Positions 1 through 7,320 of a stretch of 64,000 nucleotides of DNA are shown here, one piece after another (position 1 is the first letter of the stretch; every line of letters starts with the position of its first letter). The stretch spans positions 124,001-188,000 of the forward strand of contig JADJUF010000016.1 of NCBI GenBank assembly GCA_016717005.1. The letters are read 5' to 3'. The DNA is from Myxococcales bacterium. GTDB lineage: Bacteria > Myxococcota_A > Polyangia > Haliangiales > Haliangiaceae. The notes under the pieces are model-generated. The model saw nothing but the letters and a program-made list of their open reading frames with translations. It searched no databases and was not told where the DNA came from. The translations under genes were made by a program, and so were the position numbers.

Positions 1-2
1 TC

Positions 3-356
3 TCGGTCAGCGCCCCGTTCCACTGCGCGCTGATGCAGCCGGCGGCCGAGCGCCTCGCGGCGGCGCTGGCCGACGTCGAGATCAAGGCGCCGTCGGTGCC
101 GGTCTACGCCAACGTGTCGGCGGCGCCGACCCAGGATCCCGCGACGATCCGGCGCCAGCTGATCGAGCAGGTCACCGGCGCGGTGCGCTGGGAGGAGTCG
201 ATCGCGGCCATGGCCGCCGACGGCGTCACCCGCGCGTTCGAGCTCGGCTCGGGCAGCGTGCTGCGGGGCCTGGTCAAGCGCATCGCCCCGGGCATCGACA
301 CGACCACCATCGGCGAGCCTCACGAGGTCGACGCCTTCACCGCGGCAGGAGCGTAG
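3..356 (+). CDS. fabD: Malonyl-CoA:ACP transacylase, C-terminal part (5' end outside window)
   Basis: This is the last ~117 residues of FabD, which moves malonyl from CoA to ACP at the start of fatty-acid elongation in the cytosol. The frame is open from base 3 and reads SVSAPFHCALMQPAAERL, matching the conserved FabD segment with the catalytic His of the Ser-His pair (family V-S-x-P-F-H). The internal ATG at 33 is not the start. The next gene begins 2 nt after the stop, and fabG-acpP-fabF follow, the usual fab order. Only the 3' end is present, so the active-site Ser cannot be checked. Confidence 0.93.
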   Translation, partial: SVSAPFHCALMQPAAERLAAALADVEIKAPSVPVYANVSAAPTQDPATIRRQLIEQVTGAVRWEESIAAMAADGVTRAFELGSGSVLRGLVKRIAPGIDTTTIGEPHEVDAFTAAGA

Positions 357-358
357 CG

Positions 359-1123
359 ATGGCGATCATCGATCGGGCACTCGAGGGCAAGGTCGCGCTG
401 GTCACCGGCGGCTCGCGCGGCATCGGCCGCGCGATCTGCGTGGCCCTGGGCCGGCGCGGCGCCAAGGTGATCGTCAACTACGCCGCCCGCAAGGACGCCG
501 CCGACGAGACCGCGGCCCTGGTGATCGCCGCCGGCGGCACCGCCGCGGTCGCCGGGTTCGACGTCGCCGACGCCGCCGCGGTGACCGACGCCGTCAAGCA
601 GATCGGCAAGGACCACGGCGGCCTCGACGTCCTCGTCAACAACGCCGGCGTCGCGATCAACGGCCTCTTGCTCCGCTACAAGGACGACCAGTGGCAGCGG
701 ACGATGCAGGTCAACCTGGCCGGCGCGTTCCACTGCGCCCGGGCCGCGGCGTCGCTGCTCCTGCGCGCCAAGGACGCCGGCCGGATCGTCAACATCACCT
801 CGGTGGTGGGCGAGAACGGCAACGCCGGCCAGGCCGCGTACGCCGCGTCCAAGGCCGGCCTGATCGGGCTGACGACCTCGCTGGCCAAGGAGCTGGCCGG
901 CCGCGGCGTCACCGTCAACGCGGTGTCGCCGGGCTTCATCGAGACCGACATGACCGCCGAGCACCTGCCCGAGGCCGCGCGCGCCAAGCTGCTCGAGCAG
1001 ATCCCGCTGGCGCGGATCGGCGTCGCCGACGACGTCGCCCACGCGGTGGCGTTCCTGGCCGGACCAGAGGCGGGCTACATCACCGGGCAGGTCCTGCGTG
1101 TCAACGGTGGCCTGCTGGTGTAG
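359..1123 (+). CDS. fabG: 3-oxoacyl-ACP reductase
   Basis: NADPH-dependent reduction of beta-ketoacyl-ACP in type II fatty-acid synthesis. The 254-residue protein is a classical short-chain dehydrogenase of normal FabG length. It has the nucleotide loop TGGSRGIG at residues 16-23, NNAG at 94-97, and the catalytic tetrad N119, S148, Y161, K165 (YxxxK). The C-terminus ends in the usual GQVLRVNGG. ATG at 359 lies 2 nt after the fabD stop, so the two genes are co-transcribed and probably translationally coupled. Confidence 0.96.
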   Translation: MAIIDRALEGKVALVTGGSRGIGRAICVALGRRGAKVIVNYAARKDAADETAALVIAAGGTAAVAGFDVADAAAVTDAVKQIGKDHGGLDVLVNNAGVAINGLLLRYKDDQWQRTMQVNLAGAFHCARAAASLLLRAKDAGRIVNITSVVGENGNAGQAAYAASKAGLIGLTTSLAKELAGRGVTVNAVSPGFIETDMTAEHLPEAARAKLLEQIPLARIGVADDVAHAVAFLAGPEAGYITGQVLRVNGGLLV

Positions 1124-1192
1124 TACCGCGGACGGCCCCGGTTGCCGTCGGCTGCGCTTTCGTACTAAGAGAACCCGTCGAAAGGATCCCCT

Positions 1193-1432
<240 letters not shown>

Positions 1433-1616
1433 GCGGGGCCTGGTCCTGGTGAGGTCCTGGCGAGGTCGCTCGCCAGGATCGCGGCGGGCGGTGCGCGTGC
1501 GCGCGTGACCGCGCCGCTGGCACACCCACGATAACGCGCGAGCCCGCGCCTGGCGGCTGGTGTCTGGCACCACACGCCTCGGCGCCCGGGGGCGAGCCAC
1601 TTCCTGGAGACTCCTC

Positions 1617-2867
1617 ATGCGCCGCGTGGTCATCACTGGCATCGGTCTCATCACTCCGGTCGGCATCGGCCTGGAGCCGACGTGGGCGGCCCTGGTGGCC
1701 GGCACCAGCGGCGCGGGGCCGACCACCGGCTTCGACTGCGCCGGCTACGCCTCGACCTTCTCGTGTGAGGTCAAGGACTGGGCCGCGGCGGCGCCGACCT
1801 GGTTCGACAAGCGCGAGCTCAAGCACCTCGACCGGTTCCTGCAGTTCGGCGTCGCGGCCGCGATGATGGCCATGGACGACGCCGGCTACGCCGACCGCAA
1901 GGTGCCGGCCGGCGAGGAGGAGCGCTGGGGCTGCTTCATCGGCGCCGGCCTCGGCGGCGTCAAGACCATCGAGGCCACCCACGACAGCGGCCGCGCCAAG
2001 GGCCCGCGCTACGGGTTCTCGCCGTACTTCGTCACCGACATCATCATCAACATGGTGCCGGGCATGGTCACGATCCGGACCGGCGCCCAGGGCCCCAACT
2101 TCTCCCACGTCTCGGCGTGCTCGTCGGGCGCGCACTCGATCGGCGAGGCCATGCGGACGATCCGCCACGGCTACGCCGACGTCATGATCGCCGGCGGCTG
2201 CGAGGCCACGATCAGCATGCTCGGGGTCGGCGGCTTCAACGCGATGCGCGCGATGTCGACCCGCAACGCCGACCCGACCACGGCGTCGCGCCCGTTCGAC
2301 AACGACCGCGACGGCTTCGTGATCGGCGAGGGCGCCGGCGTGGTCATCCTCGAGGAGTACGAGCACGCCCGGGCCCGCGGCGCCCGCATCTACGCCGAGC
2401 TCAAGGGCTACGCCGCCGGCTCCGACGCCCACCACGTCACCGCGCCGGCGCCCGAGGGCATCGGCGCGCAGCGCTGCATGCGCGCGGCGCTCGCCGACGC
2501 CGGCCTGGCGCCGACCGCGATCGGCTACGTCAACGCCCACGGCACCTCGACCGACGCCAACGACAAGAACGAGACCGCGGCCATCAAGGCGGTGTTCGGC
2601 GATCACGCCCGGGCCCTGGCGGTGTCGTCGACCAAGTCGATGACCGGCCACATGCTCGGCGCGGCCGGCTCGGTCGAGTGCGGCATCTCGGCGCTGGCGC
2701 TGACCCGCGGCGTGCTGCCGCCGACGATCAACTACACGACGCCGGATCCCGACTGCGACCTCGACTACGTGCCGAACGTGGCGCGCGCGCAGCGGGTCGA
2801 GGCCGTGCTGTCCAACTCGTTCGGGTTCGGCGGGACCAACGCCTGCCTGGTCCTGGCGGCGATCTGA
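1617..2867 (+). CDS. fabF: 3-oxoacyl-ACP synthase II
   Basis: Condensing enzyme that extends acyl-ACP with malonyl-ACP. 416 residues, close to the usual ~412. The catalytic triad is C168 (in SACSSGAHS), H308 (NAHGTST) and H345 (TGHMLGAAG), with K340 just before the second His. The start chosen is ATG at 1617, which gives MRRVVITGIG like other FabF proteins; an upstream in-frame extension to 1560 has no homology. CTGGAGA about 10 nt upstream fits a ribosome site. The stop TGA shares one base with the rpiB ATG. Confidence 0.96.
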   Translation: MRRVVITGIGLITPVGIGLEPTWAALVAGTSGAGPTTGFDCAGYASTFSCEVKDWAAAAPTWFDKRELKHLDRFLQFGVAAAMMAMDDAGYADRKVPAGEEERWGCFIGAGLGGVKTIEATHDSGRAKGPRYGFSPYFVTDIIINMVPGMVTIRTGAQGPNFSHVSACSSGAHSIGEAMRTIRHGYADVMIAGGCEATISMLGVGGFNAMRAMSTRNADPTTASRPFDNDRDGFVIGEGAGVVILEEYEHARARGARIYAELKGYAAGSDAHHVTAPAPEGIGAQRCMRAALADAGLAPTAIGYVNAHGTSTDANDKNETAAIKAVFGDHARALAVSSTKSMTGHMLGAAGSVECGISALALTRGVLPPTINYTTPDPDCDLDYVPNVARAQRVEAVLSNSFGFGGTNACLVLAAI

Positions 2868-3316
2868 TGCGCTGGTTCGTCGGCTCCGATCACGCGGGCT
2901 ACGCGCTCAAGCGCCACCTGGCCGACCTGCTGCGCCAGCTCGGCGACGAGGTCGCGGATCTCGGCACCGACAGCGAGCAGTCGGTCGACTACCCCGACTA
3001 CGGCGCGGCGGTCGGGCGCGCGGTGGCGTCGGCCCGGACCCCGACCTACGGCCTGATCATCTGCGGCACCGGCGTCGGCATCAGCATCGCCGCGAACAAG
3101 GTGCCGGGCGTGCGCTGCGCGCTGTGCACCGAGGCGTTCACCGCGACCGCCGCCCGGGCCCACAACGACGCCAACGTGATCGCGCTCGGCGCGCGCGTCA
3201 TCGGCGCCGGCGTGGCCGAGGCGTGCGTGCGGGCGTTCCGCGACACCGGGTTCGAGGGCGGCCGCCACAGCCGGCGCGTCGCCAAGCTGACCAACCTCGA
3301 CGACTCGTCCCGCTGA
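2867..3316 (+). CDS. rpiB: Ribose-5-phosphate isomerase B
   Basis: Interconverts ribose-5-phosphate and ribulose-5-phosphate, the latter being a substrate of RibB later in this region. 149 residues, normal RpiB length. It shows SDHAG at 7-11, the active-site loop ICGTGVGISIAANK with C66 as the expected base, and H99/N100. Start ATG 2867 overlaps the fabF stop by one base (TGATG), and its own stop overlaps nrdR the same way, so translation is coupled along the operon. Placement between fabF and nrdR is typical for Myxococcota. Confidence 0.95.
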   Translation: MRWFVGSDHAGYALKRHLADLLRQLGDEVADLGTDSEQSVDYPDYGAAVGRAVASARTPTYGLIICGTGVGISIAANKVPGVRCALCTEAFTATAARAHNDANVIALGARVIGAGVAEACVRAFRDTGFEGGRHSRRVAKLTNLDDSSR

Positions 3317-3780
3317 TGCGTTGCCCGTTCTGCGGCGCCGACGAGGACAAGGTCAACGACTCGCGCCAGTCCAAGGACGCGCGCGAGATCCGGCGCCGCC
3401 GCGAGTGCCTCAAGTGCGGGCGACGGTTCACGACCTACGAGCGCATCGAGGAGTCGATGCCGGTGGTGATCAAGCTCGACGGCCGGCGCGAGCCGTTCGA
3501 TCGGCACAAGATCGAGCGCGGGATCGCGTTCGCGGTCATCAAGCGCACGGTCCCGGCCGAGCAGGTGCGGCGCATCGCGCTCGACATCGAGCGCGAGGTC
3601 AGCGAGCTGGGGCTCGACGAGATCCCGTCGCGGGCGATCGGCGAGCGCGTGCTGCCGCGGCTCAAGGCCCTCGATCAGATCGCGTACGTGCGGTTCGCGT
3701 CGATCTACCGCGACTTCCGTGACCTCGACGAGTTCGCGCGCGAGCTCGAGGCCATGCAGGGCGAGGACCCGCCCAGGTGA
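3316..3780 (+). CDS. nrdR: Transcriptional repressor NrdR
   Basis: Zinc-ribbon/ATP-cone regulator that represses ribonucleotide reductase genes in response to bound ATP/dATP. 154 residues, family length. The Zn ribbon is C3-x2-C6 and C31-x2-C34. It is followed by the Arg-rich REIRRRREC stretch and the ATP-cone from about residue 49 (VIKLDGRREPFD) to 139. The ATG at 3316 overlaps the rpiB stop by one base. Neighbouring ribD starts inside its last codons. NrdR beside ribD is a widely conserved pair. Confidence 0.96.
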   Translation: MRCPFCGADEDKVNDSRQSKDAREIRRRRECLKCGRRFTTYERIEESMPVVIKLDGRREPFDRHKIERGIAFAVIKRTVPAEQVRRIALDIEREVSELGLDEIPSRAIGERVLPRLKALDQIAYVRFASIYRDFRDLDEFARELEAMQGEDPPR

Positions 3781-4919
3781 GCCCGGCGCGCGGCACCGCC
3801 GCCGACGCGCACTGGATCGCGCGGTGCCTCGAGCTGGCCGGCCGCGGCGGGCGGACCTCGCCTAACCCGCAGGTCGGGTGCGTGATCGTCTCGCCGCGGG
3901 GCCGGGTCCTGGCCGAGGGCTGGCACCGCGGCCCGGGCACGCCCCACGCCGAGGCCGACGCGCTGGCCAAGGTCGACGGCCGCGCCCGCGGCGCGACCCT
4001 GTACGTCAACCTCGAGCCGTGCCGCCATCAGGGGCGGACGCCGCCGTGCGCGCCGGCGGTGATCGCCGCCGAGGTCGCGCGGGTGGTGATCGGTACGCTC
4101 GATCCGATCCGCGGCCACGGCGGCGGCGCCCGGCGGATCGCGCGGGCCGGCATCGCGGTCACCACCGGGGTCCTGGCCGAGGCCTGCCGCGCGCACAACC
4201 GCGGGTTCCTTACCTGGGGCCAGCACGGGCGGCCGTGGTTCACGCTCAAGGCCGCGATGACCCTCGACGGTCGCACCGCCACCGCCGCCGCCGAGTCCCG
4301 CTGGATCGCCGGGCCCGCGGCCCGGGCCGACGTCCCCGCGCTGCGGGCCAGCCACGACGCGGTGCTCATCGGCGTCGGCACCGCCCGCGCCGACGATCCG
4401 CGCCTGACCGTGCGCGACGCGGTCGGGACCGATCCGATCCGGATCGTGCTCGACAGCGAGCTGCGCCTGCCGCCGACCGCCGCCATGCTGCCGGCGCCGG
4501 GCCGGACGATCGTCGTCGGCGGCGTCGGCGCCCCGGCGATCCGGCAGCGGCGCCTGCGCGCGGCCGGGGCCGAGGTCTGGACCCTCGCGCGCGATCGCGC
4601 GGGCCGGGTCGCGCTGCCCGCGCTCGCGGCGGCGCTGGCGGCCGCCGGCGTCACCTCGGTGCTGGTCGAGGGCGGCGGCGAGGTCTACGCCAGCTGCCTC
4701 GCCGCCGGGCTGGTCGACGAGCTGCAGCTGCACGTGGCGCCGATCGCCCTGGGCGGGCGCCGGGGCGGCCCGGCCTGGCTCGGCGGCGCCGAGGTGGCCA
4801 CGCTCGCCGAGGCCCGACGGTTCGCGGTCGCCGCGGTCCGGGTCACCGCCGACGACGACGTGGTGCTGACCCTGCGCCCGGGCCCGGCCGCGGCCGCCGC
4901 CCGGCGGCGCCGAAAATAG
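3777..4919 (+). CDS. ribD: Bifunctional riboflavin biosynthesis deaminase/reductase
   Basis: Carries out two consecutive riboflavin steps: deamination of the pyrimidinone, then NADPH reduction of the ribosyl side chain. 380 residues. The N-terminal cytidine-deaminase-like domain has the zinc site HAE (in TPHAEADAL) and PCRHQGRTPPC. The C-terminal reductase domain starts near residue 150 (WFTLKAAMTLDGRTA) and has VLVEGGGEVYA. The start is GTG 3777, overlapping the nrdR stop by 4 nt. The partner genes ribE-ribBA-ribH are about 10 kb downstream rather than adjacent. The C-terminus ends in a short Arg-rich tail. Confidence 0.95.
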   Translation: MSPARGTAADAHWIARCLELAGRGGRTSPNPQVGCVIVSPRGRVLAEGWHRGPGTPHAEADALAKVDGRARGATLYVNLEPCRHQGRTPPCAPAVIAAEVARVVIGTLDPIRGHGGGARRIARAGIAVTTGVLAEACRAHNRGFLTWGQHGRPWFTLKAAMTLDGRTATAAAESRWIAGPAARADVPALRASHDAVLIGVGTARADDPRLTVRDAVGTDPIRIVLDSELRLPPTAAMLPAPGRTIVVGGVGAPAIRQRRLRAAGAEVWTLARDRAGRVALPALAAALAAAGVTSVLVEGGGEVYASCLAAGLVDELQLHVAPIALGGRRGGPAWLGGAEVATLAEARRFAVAAVRVTADDDVVLTLRPGPAAAAARRRRK

Positions 4920-4920
4920 T

Positions 4921-4952
4921 GAACCCGGGGCCTTTATCCGGACCCCGGGTTC
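4921..4952 (+). terminator. Hairpin after ribD, possible terminator
   Basis: A perfect 10-bp stem GAACCCGGGG/CCCCGGGTTC with a 12-nt loop starts one base after the ribD stop. There is no T tract, so factor-dependent or weak intrinsic termination is the most that can be inferred. It marks the place where the rib operon is interrupted. Confidence 0.55.
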
Positions 4953-5004
4953 GGTCTGCGCGGGGAGCCGCGCAGGTGCCGGTTTCGCTCGCCAACGGCA
5001 GTCG

Positions 5005-5145
5005 CGATCGCGTCAGATCTTCGTGCCCACGACATTCCGTTTGTCCACGCCCGCGGAGGCGTCACGTAGCGCCCGCGGCTGCCAGGCAGCGCGGGCCCGA
5101 GCGGGCGACCGGATTTGAACCGGCATCTTGGGCAGGTTGCGATCG
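5005..5145 (-). tRNA. Candidate permuted tRNA-like gene A (3' half upstream of 5' half)
   Basis: Read on the minus strand, the 3' half comes first: anticodon-stem strand GCCCA (5133-5129), 4-nt variable loop AGAT, T arm GCCGG-TTCAAAT-CCGGT (5124-5108), acceptor CGCCCGC (5107-5101), then T73 at 5100. After 45 nt that can fold into a hairpin comes a 5' half: acceptor GCGGGCG (5054-5048), T8, D arm GACA-AACGGAA-TGTC, G26, anticodon-stem strand TGGGC (5029-5025). Across the halves the acceptor pairs 7/7 and the anticodon stem 5/5. T8, A14, A15/T48, G18G19 and A21 are all in place. An outer 7-bp helix (5005-5011 with 5139-5145) could close the precursor. Against a functional tRNA: both possible loop versions have C at position 33, the anticodon cannot be read, and no CCA is encoded. 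Confidence 0.45.
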
Positions 5146-5212
5146 TCGGGAGAGATGGCGAGCTCGGCCTCTTGAGGCTGGGAGAGAAGTTCAGCTTGCT
5201 GCCGACCCGACA

Positions 5213-5341
5213 GACCGACCGCGCTGAGCGGCCGTGCGTCTACCAGTTTCGCCACGGGGTCGGGAGCGCAGATCCAGCGCGGCGAGCCGAGCTGGCAGTG
5301 ACCCCGGGAGGATTCGAACCTCCACGTCCGACTGGTCGGTC
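5213..5341 (-). tRNA. Candidate permuted tRNA-Leu-like gene B
   Basis: On the minus strand the 3' half is first: possible variable arm CCGA-CCAG-TCGG, T arm GGAGG-TTCGAAT-CCTCC (5323-5307), acceptor CGGGGTC (5306-5300) and A73 at 5299, the Leu discriminator. After 37 nt follows a very Leu-like 5' half from 5261: GACCCCG, then TGGCGAAACTGGTAGACGC (D arm) and an anticodon arm GGCCG-CTCAGCG-CGGTC with CAG at 5226-5224. The two acceptor strands pair 7/7 only in this reversed order; no matching 5' half lies upstream and no matching T arm downstream. An 8-bp inverted repeat (5213-5220 with 5334-5341) would close the precursor. Oddities: an extra base before the anticodon stem and C at position 37. 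A pseudogene is possible. Confidence 0.45.
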
Positions 5342-5392
5342 GATGAGCTTGAGGCTGAGCTTGAGGCTGTCTCCCTACTCAGGAGCTGTGGT

Positions 5393-5412
5393 CGCCGTGA
5401 GGGGTCACGGCG
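5393..5412 (-). terminator. Hairpin overlapping the 3' end of the 5405-6139 gene
   Basis: CGCCGTGA-GGGG-TCACGGCG forms an 8-bp stem with a 4-nt loop. The stop codon of the minus-strand gene lies inside the stem. There is no T run. It may end transcription before the tRNA-like region, or simply protect the 3' end. Confidence 0.45.
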
Positions 5413-6139
5413 CGAACAGGAAGGCGAACACCTCCTTGGCGAGTTTCTGGTCTGGTGACTCGATCGAGTTAGCCTGCTCGCGGGCGTACTTGACCGCGTG
5501 GGACAGGCGCTCGATGCGCGCGAGCAGCTGCTTCTTGCGCGGCGCCGGGATGGCGCCCGAGTGCTTGACGGTGATCCACTGGCCCGCGATCACGTCCTCG
5601 GTGATGAGCTGGGTCTGGGCCGGGTGGTGCTCGGTGGCGTCGTAGAGCACGATCGGCCGCTGCAGCTTCTTGGTGCGCTGGGTCGCCGACGGCTCGGTGC
5701 GGAACAGGCCGGTCGACGGATCGACCGACCAGTCGCTGCCGGGATCGAGCTCGGCCATCTTGGCGATGAAGGTCGACAGGTCCGAGAGCTGCTTCTCGAG
5801 GAACAGGAGGTAGGTCGCGGGCACGTCGCGCAGGAGCACGCGCCCGTCGATGATGACGTCGGCCTTGGCCTGGCAGTTGGCCCAGTCCTTGGTCGCGGTG
5901 ATGTCGAACAGCTCGGTCAGGATCGTCGCGACCCGCTCGAGCACGTCGGCGGCGTTGTGCTGGACCTTCTGCGCCTCGGGCGGGTAGGTCTCGCCGTCCT
6001 CGTCGCGCGGCTGGTAGGCCTTGTGGAACCCGTTCATCAGCCCGGGCTTCTGGGTGGCGTTGTGCAGTTCGGTGAACTCCGCGTACACGCGGGTCTTCAG
6101 GCCCTTCTCGATGGCCAGGATCTGGTTCAGCTTCGCCAT
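5405..6139 (-). CDS. Conserved hypothetical protein (MAKLNQIL family)
   Basis: 244 residues beginning MAKLNQILAIEKGLKTR. I recall similar proteins of this length, with the same opening and with segments like TYQPRDEDGE and TATKDWANCQAKADV, as conserved hypothetical proteins in actinobacteria and other bacteria, perhaps under a DUF78xx name; the exact family is not certain. No signal peptide or membrane segment is seen, so it is probably cytosolic. It is mixed alpha/beta with a Lys-rich middle. The start is ATG 6139, with GAGGGAC upstream; the open frame to 6226 lacks homologous character. No function can be assigned. Confidence 0.8.
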   Translation of the reverse strand: MAKLNQILAIEKGLKTRVYAEFTELHNATQKPGLMNGFHKAYQPRDEDGETYPPEAQKVQHNAADVLERVATILTELFDITATKDWANCQAKADVIIDGRVLLRDVPATYLLFLEKQLSDLSTFIAKMAELDPGSDWSVDPSTGLFRTEPSATQRTKKLQRPIVLYDATEHHPAQTQLITEDVIAGQWITVKHSGAIPAPRKKQLLARIERLSHAVKYAREQANSIESPDQKLAKEVFAFLFAP

Positions 6140-6386
6140 GACACGTCCCTCACGTGCGCAGGAGTCATCGCGGCCGGCGGCGGAGCGAAGGTGCGGCCCG
6201 CGCGAACTCGACTGCGGCGGGACCATGCCAGACGGTGCGCGACCGGCGCAAGCGTGAAGTTGGGGCGGGGCGGCGCGGTGGCGCGGTCGACGATCTCGAG
6301 CGGTCGCGTTGCGGCCGCGCGGCGATCACGCCGGCGGCGCGTGACGATCGCGGCCGGGCGTCGTCGCGGCCGCCGCGGCGGGCACG

Positions 6387-6392
6387 TAGAGT
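6387..6392 (+). promoter_or_regulatory. Putative -10 element for a leaderless mscS start
   Basis: TAGAGT ends 7 nt before the GTG at 6400. The same TAnnnT-to-start spacing recurs at many genes in the window, so this favours GTG 6400 over GTG 6391 as the start. Confidence 0.45.
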
Positions 6393-6399
6393 GAAGGTC

Positions 6400-7245
6400 G
6401 TGCTGGACGACATCCTCGAGTACATCCAACGGCCCTTCCTGGTGCTGTCGGGGACCCCGGTCACGGCGCTGTCGCTCCTGACGGCCCTGGCGATCGTGGT
6501 GGCGGCGCGGATCGTCGGCGGGTTCGTGGCGCGGGGCGCGGGCCGGTTGTTGGCCGCGCGCGGCGCCGACCAGGGCGTCCAGTTCGCGGTCGCGAAGATC
6601 CTGCGCTACCTGGTGACGATCGTCGGGACGCTCGTGGCGGTGTCGACGATCGGCGTCAACATGAGCGCGGTGCTGGCCGCGTCGGCGGTGCTCCTGGTCG
6701 GCATCGGCTTCGGCCTGCAGAAGGTGGCCGAGAACTTCATCTCGGGGCTGATCCTCCTGATCGAGCGCCCGGTCCGCAAGGGTGACTTCGTGCTCGTCGC
6801 GGGCAAGCTCGGCACCGTCGAGGACATCGGCATGCGCGCCACGCGGATCCTGTCGCGCGACGGGATCATGATGATCGTCCCCAACGGCGAGCTGGTCTCG
6901 AGCATGGTCGTCAACCACTCGGTGCCGACCACGACCCAGCGCCTGACGATCGAGGTCGGGGTCGCCTACGGCAGCGATCTCGACCGGGCTCGGGCCGCGC
7001 TCCTGGCCGTGGCCGCGGCCGAGCCCCAGGTCATGCGGGAGCCGGCGCCGCTGGTCCGGCTCGATCGGTTCGGCGACTCGAGCCTCGACCTGGCGCTGGT
7101 GGTGTGGATCCCCGAGGCGCGCGAGGACATCGTGATCGCGTCGGGCCTGCGGTTCGCGATCGACGCGGCGTTCCGCGACGCCGGCGTCGCCATCCCGTGC
7201 CCGCAGCGCGACGTCTGGATCCGGACCGCGCCGCCGGCGGGCTGA
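6400..7245 (+). CDS. Small-conductance mechanosensitive channel, MscS family
   Basis: 281 residues, close to E. coli MscS. It has three hydrophobic segments: about residues 20-45, 65-90, and the pore helix VLLVGIGFGLQKVAENFISG. The pore helix is followed by the MscS beta-domain signature RPVRKGDFV and the mixed alpha/beta C-terminal cage. It would release solutes on hypo-osmotic shock in the inner membrane. There is no ATG; GTG 6400 is preferred because TAGAGT lies 7 nt upstream, with GTG 6391 as an alternative. It is divergent from the 5405-6139 gene, with about 260 nt between them holding no other gene. Confidence 0.92.
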   Translation: MLDDILEYIQRPFLVLSGTPVTALSLLTALAIVVAARIVGGFVARGAGRLLAARGADQGVQFAVAKILRYLVTIVGTLVAVSTIGVNMSAVLAASAVLLVGIGFGLQKVAENFISGLILLIERPVRKGDFVLVAGKLGTVEDIGMRATRILSRDGIMMIVPNGELVSSMVVNHSVPTTTQRLTIEVGVAYGSDLDRARAALLAVAAAEPQVMREPAPLVRLDRFGDSSLDLALVVWIPEAREDIVIASGLRFAIDAAFRDAGVAIPCPQRDVWIRTAPPAG

Positions 7246-7320
7246 GGCCGGGCGCCGCGCGCGGCGATGCCGCGGTCGCGCCCAGGTCCACGCGACGGCT
7301 CGCGTCGGGCGGGCGCCGGG

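Noticed and set aside
5101..5261. A single tRNA-Leu with a ~75-nt intron
   Set aside because: The 5' acceptor GACCCCG does not pair with the CGCCCGC of the downstream T-arm half, and the discriminator would be T.
5005..5341. Permuted two-piece tmRNA
   Set aside because: The order of halves would fit, but neither acceptor has the Ala-type G3-U70 pair, both have D arms, there is no tag reading frame, and there are two elements.
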